DNA of 7,916 bases from Thermoflavifilum sp. (GTDB lineage: Bacteria; Bacteroidota; Bacteroidia; Chitinophagales; Chitinophagaceae). The translations under genes were made by a program, and so were the position numbers. This document shows, piece after piece, positions 5,424-7,916 of the stretch; positions within the stretch are counted from its first letter, which is position 1; each line of letters begins with the position of its first letter. The stretch lies in contig JADGHY010000090.1 of assembly GCA_019683625.1 (NCBI GenBank), forward strand, positions 1 through 7,916. The letters are read 5' to 3'. The notes beneath the pieces were generated by a model. The model did not search any database. It was not told the origin of the DNA and saw only the letters and a program-made list of their open reading frames with translations.

Positions 5424-7889
5424 TTAATACATAGGATCTACATCCACAATGATGCGGACAGAGCGAAAATCAGGATGCTGCAACACCTGATTACACAAGA
5501 GCACAAGCTTATCTTTTTGTTCCTGCAATGCTTGAGCTGACCGGGGCAGGCGAATGAGCATTTCCTGCAAATATTCATTGCGAACACGGCTAACCAATGG
5601 AGTTGCCGGGCCAGTAATGTGCGCAGAAAGCTTGTCAGACAACTCACCTGCAAGCTGATAAGCGGCCTCTGTAACTTTTTCCTGTTGCCTATGTTTTAAT
5701 GTAATTTTCACCAGCCTTGAAAAAGGAGGATATTGAAAATGATTCCTTGCCTCTATTTCCATTTGAAAAAACGCTACATAATCATGTGCCATCACATGAG
5801 CAAGCACGGGGTGATGCAGCTGATAGGCCTGAATCACCACAATTCCTTTCTCTCCTTTTCTTCCGGCTCTTCCGCTCACCTGCTCCATCAATTGAAAAGC
5901 ACGCTCATTAACCCGAAAATCAGGATAATTCAATAAACTATCGGCCAGCAAAATACCCACCAAACCCACAGATTCAAAATCCAGGCCTTTTACCACCATT
6001 TGCGTACCCACCAGAATATCAATTCTCCGTTGCTCAAACTGAGTAATCAGCTGATGATAACTATCTTTCCGGCGCATGGTATCCAGGTCCATCCGGGCAA
6101 TGCATGCTTTAGGAAAAAGCACATGCAATTCATCTTCAATCCTTTCGGTGCCAAAACTCTTGTTGATGATCGCATGGCTGCCGCAAGCCTGGCATTGGGT
6201 TACCGGCGGATATTTTCTTCCGCAATAATGGCAAATCAATTGGTGAACAGCCTTATGATAGGTCAATGCCACATCGCACTGCTCGCAATGAGGCACCCAG
6301 CCACAAACCTGGCAGATCTGTGAAGGCGCATAACCTCTTCTGTTTTGAAATAAAATCACCTGTTTTTGCTGTTGTATCGTGCGGCGGATATAATCTTCGA
6401 GAAGAGGTGTGATGTGCCGCTCCCCACGATGCTGTCGTGGAATCGTCCGCATATCGGCAAGTATCATGTCGGGCAAAGCAATCTGTCCGTAGCGCTCTTT
6501 CAGCATCACATATCCATATTTTCCCTGCATAGCCTGATGATAACTTTCCACAGCAGGCGTGGCCGACCCGAGCACCACACGGGCATTCAGCAAATGTGCA
6601 TAATAAATAGCGGCATCGCGTGCATGATAACGAGGAGCAGGATCTTGTTGTTTAAACGAAGCATCGTGTTCTTCATCCACAATGATGAGGGATAATTTGC
6701 AAAAAGGCAACCACAAAGCCGATCTCGATCCTACAATCACCTGCAGATTTCCCTCCCTGACTTTATTCCACATCTCCACCCGCTCATTAGGGCTTAAGCG
6801 GGAATGATAAACACCCACCTGATGACCAAGGTATTGCTGAAGCCTCCGGATCATCTGCGCTGTAAGAGCAATCTCTGGCAGCAAATACAAAACCTGTTCT
6901 CCTCTTGCCAGCACGTCCTGGATAAGCGACACATACACAACAGTTTTACCACTCGACGTAACACCATGCAGCAACACCACATGTTTTTCGTTCATCCATT
7001 CTTTTATCTGCTGCACACAGGTTTGCTGTGTCTTGGTTAAATGCAGTTGTCGTATAGGACCTTCATAGCGGAAGGCCATCCTATCTACCGTTTGTTTGAT
7101 TTCCTGAAAAATTCCTTTATCTACTAAGGCTTTTAGCTGGGCATGGCTGGCTTCTGTCTGTTCCAGTAAATCTTTCTTTTTCACCCATCCTTGCTTTTGC
7201 CTGAGTTCATAAAATTTCATCAGCAATTGCAGTTGCTTAGGAGCTTTTTCAAGCTGATCAAACAACCGATGCAACGCATGCTCATCAGCATAAGCCGGGG
7301 CAAGTAAAATGTATGTTTCGAGTTTAGGGCGATAGGATTCGCGAATAGATTCATAGGCCACACAAATGTGCTGATCGATCAGAGATTTCACGATGGCCTG
7401 GGCAGAAGTTGCGGTGCTCTCCCCCAGCAATTGTTGTACCTCGGCAAGCGTGAGTTCCTGTTTCACCGCAAGCGCTTCCACCACCAGATAGGCTTCATCA
7501 GATAACTGGGAGGCTATTGTAGCCAAATGAGTTTCATCCGCATAAGCCGGATCCAGCTGAATAATGGTTTCGCTGCTGAGCTTCAAATGAGCCGGCATAG
7601 CCATGTTCATCACTTCCCCTTCTGTACAAGCATAATAATGTGCCACCCATTCCCAGAATTGCAGCTGATGTGGCCACACCACAGGATATTCATCCAGTTT
7701 GGCCAGGATAGGCTTCACCACATAAGCCGTCGGTGGTTGATGATGAATGCGCTTAATGATGGCTGCATATTTGCGACGCTTTCCAAATTGCACAACTACC
7801 CGCATACCCGGCTCCACTTCCATCCCATCGGGAATAAGATAAGTATATAACTTAGGCAAGGCAAGTGGCAAAATCACATCAGCAAACAT
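5424..7889 (-). CDS. priA: Primosomal protein N', replication restart helicase PriA
   Basis: PriA is a 3'-to-5' superfamily 2 DNA helicase that recognises stalled or repaired forks and starts reloading of the replicative helicase. The N-terminal 3'-DNA-binding domain (about 1-105, starting MFADVILPLALPKLYTYLIP) is followed by a winged-helix region. The helicase core has Walker A GVTSSGKT at 309-316, DEEH at 405-408, an aromatic-rich loop running through SFKQQDPAPRYHARD to 425, GSATP at 441-445, GTQM at 628-631 and QVSGRAGR at 670-677. Eight zinc ligands are all present: Cys526, 529, 535, 538, 553, 556, 566 and 569. The C-terminal domain ends with VRIIVDVDPMY. At 821 residues it is longer than the E. 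coli protein (732), as is usual in Bacteroidota. The start is the only one that preserves the full N-terminal domain; the leader is A/T-rich without a Shine-Dalgarno. No truncation or frameshift is seen. Confidence 0.98.
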   Translation of the reverse strand: MFADVILPLALPKLYTYLIPDGMEVEPGMRVVVQFGKRRKYAAIIKRIHHQPPTAYVVKPILAKLDEYPVVWPHQLQFWEWVAHYYACTEGEVMNMAMPAHLKLSSETIIQLDPAYADETHLATIASQLSDEAYLVVEALAVKQELTLAEVQQLLGESTATSAQAIVKSLIDQHICVAYESIRESYRPKLETYILLAPAYADEHALHRLFDQLEKAPKQLQLLMKFYELRQKQGWVKKKDLLEQTEASHAQLKALVDKGIFQEIKQTVDRMAFRYEGPIRQLHLTKTQQTCVQQIKEWMNEKHVVLLHGVTSSGKTVVYVSLIQDVLARGEQVLYLLPEIALTAQMIRRLQQYLGHQVGVYHSRLSPNERVEMWNKVREGNLQVIVGSRSALWLPFCKLSLIIVDEEHDASFKQQDPAPRYHARDAAIYYAHLLNARVVLGSATPAVESYHQAMQGKYGYVMLKERYGQIALPDMILADMRTIPRQHRGERHITPLLEDYIRRTIQQQKQVILFQNRRGYAPSQICQVCGWVPHCEQCDVALTYHKAVHQLICHYCGRKYPPVTQCQACGSHAIINKSFGTERIEDELHVLFPKACIARMDLDTMRRKDSYHQLITQFEQRRIDILVGTQMVVKGLDFESVGLVGILLADSLLNYPDFRVNERAFQLMEQVSGRAGRKGEKGIVVIQAYQLHHPVLAHVMAHDYVAFFQMEIEARNHFQYPPFSRLVKITLKHRQQEKVTEAAYQLAGELSDKLSAHITGPATPLVSRVRNEYLQEMLIRLPRSAQALQEQKDKLVLLCNQVLQHPDFRSVRIIVDVDPMY

Positions 7890-7916
7890 ATTTTAAAGTT
7901 AAAGCAAATCTCCAGC

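Noticed and set aside
7890..7916. TAACTTTA on the - strand upstream of priA, resembling the Bacteroidota -7 box
   Set aside because: It differs from TAnnTTTG at the last base, lies almost on the start codon, and the -33 region would fall outside the window.

Overview
This window looks like an ordinary chromosomal segment of a Bacteroidota bacterium, probably close to Chitinophagaceae. The phylum is inferred from three things. None of the five visible gene starts has a convincing Shine-Dalgarno sequence, and the leaders before cysN, the peptidase and priA are A/T-rich. CysN is a short, unfused form of 415 residues. PriA is long (821 residues) and carries a DPAPRYHARD segment after its DEEH box. 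No RNA gene, CRISPR array, insertion sequence or phage gene was seen, and nothing suggests recent transfer.

The left half (1-3558) is a compact sulfate-assimilation operon on the + strand. It runs: 3' part of a TauE/SafE-type (TSUP) membrane transporter, then a [4Fe-4S]-type adenylylsulfate reductase (cysH), then the two subunits of ATP sulfurylase (cysD, cysN). The gaps are only 11, 12 and 25 bases, and a strong stem-loop terminator follows cysN. In the inferred pathway CysDN converts sulfate and ATP to APS, with the CysN GTPase driving the reaction. CysH then reduces APS to sulfite. The TSUP protein probably moves sulfate in, or excess sulfite or another sulfur anion out. No APS kinase (cysC) and no sulfite reductase is present in the window. 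The missing kinase fits the iron-sulfur form of CysH, which can use APS directly.

From 3559 to 3731 lies a short intergenic stretch with a second small hairpin and only weak promoter-like matches. It leads into a gene for a secreted S10-family serine carboxypeptidase (3732-5303) with a signal peptide and an intact Ser-Asp-His triad. A symmetrical stem-loop with A-tract and T-tract flanks (5323-5363) separates this gene from priA, which is convergent on the - strand (5424-7889). It encodes the primosomal helicase used in replication restart, complete with eight zinc-binding cysteines and its helicase motifs. The peptidase and PriA have no evident functional link to the sulfur operon.

I looked for an undescribed system and did not find convincing evidence of one. 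The points most worth checking are the role of the TSUP transporter in the cys operon, its E-to-R change in a conserved motif, and the paired hairpins after cysN.
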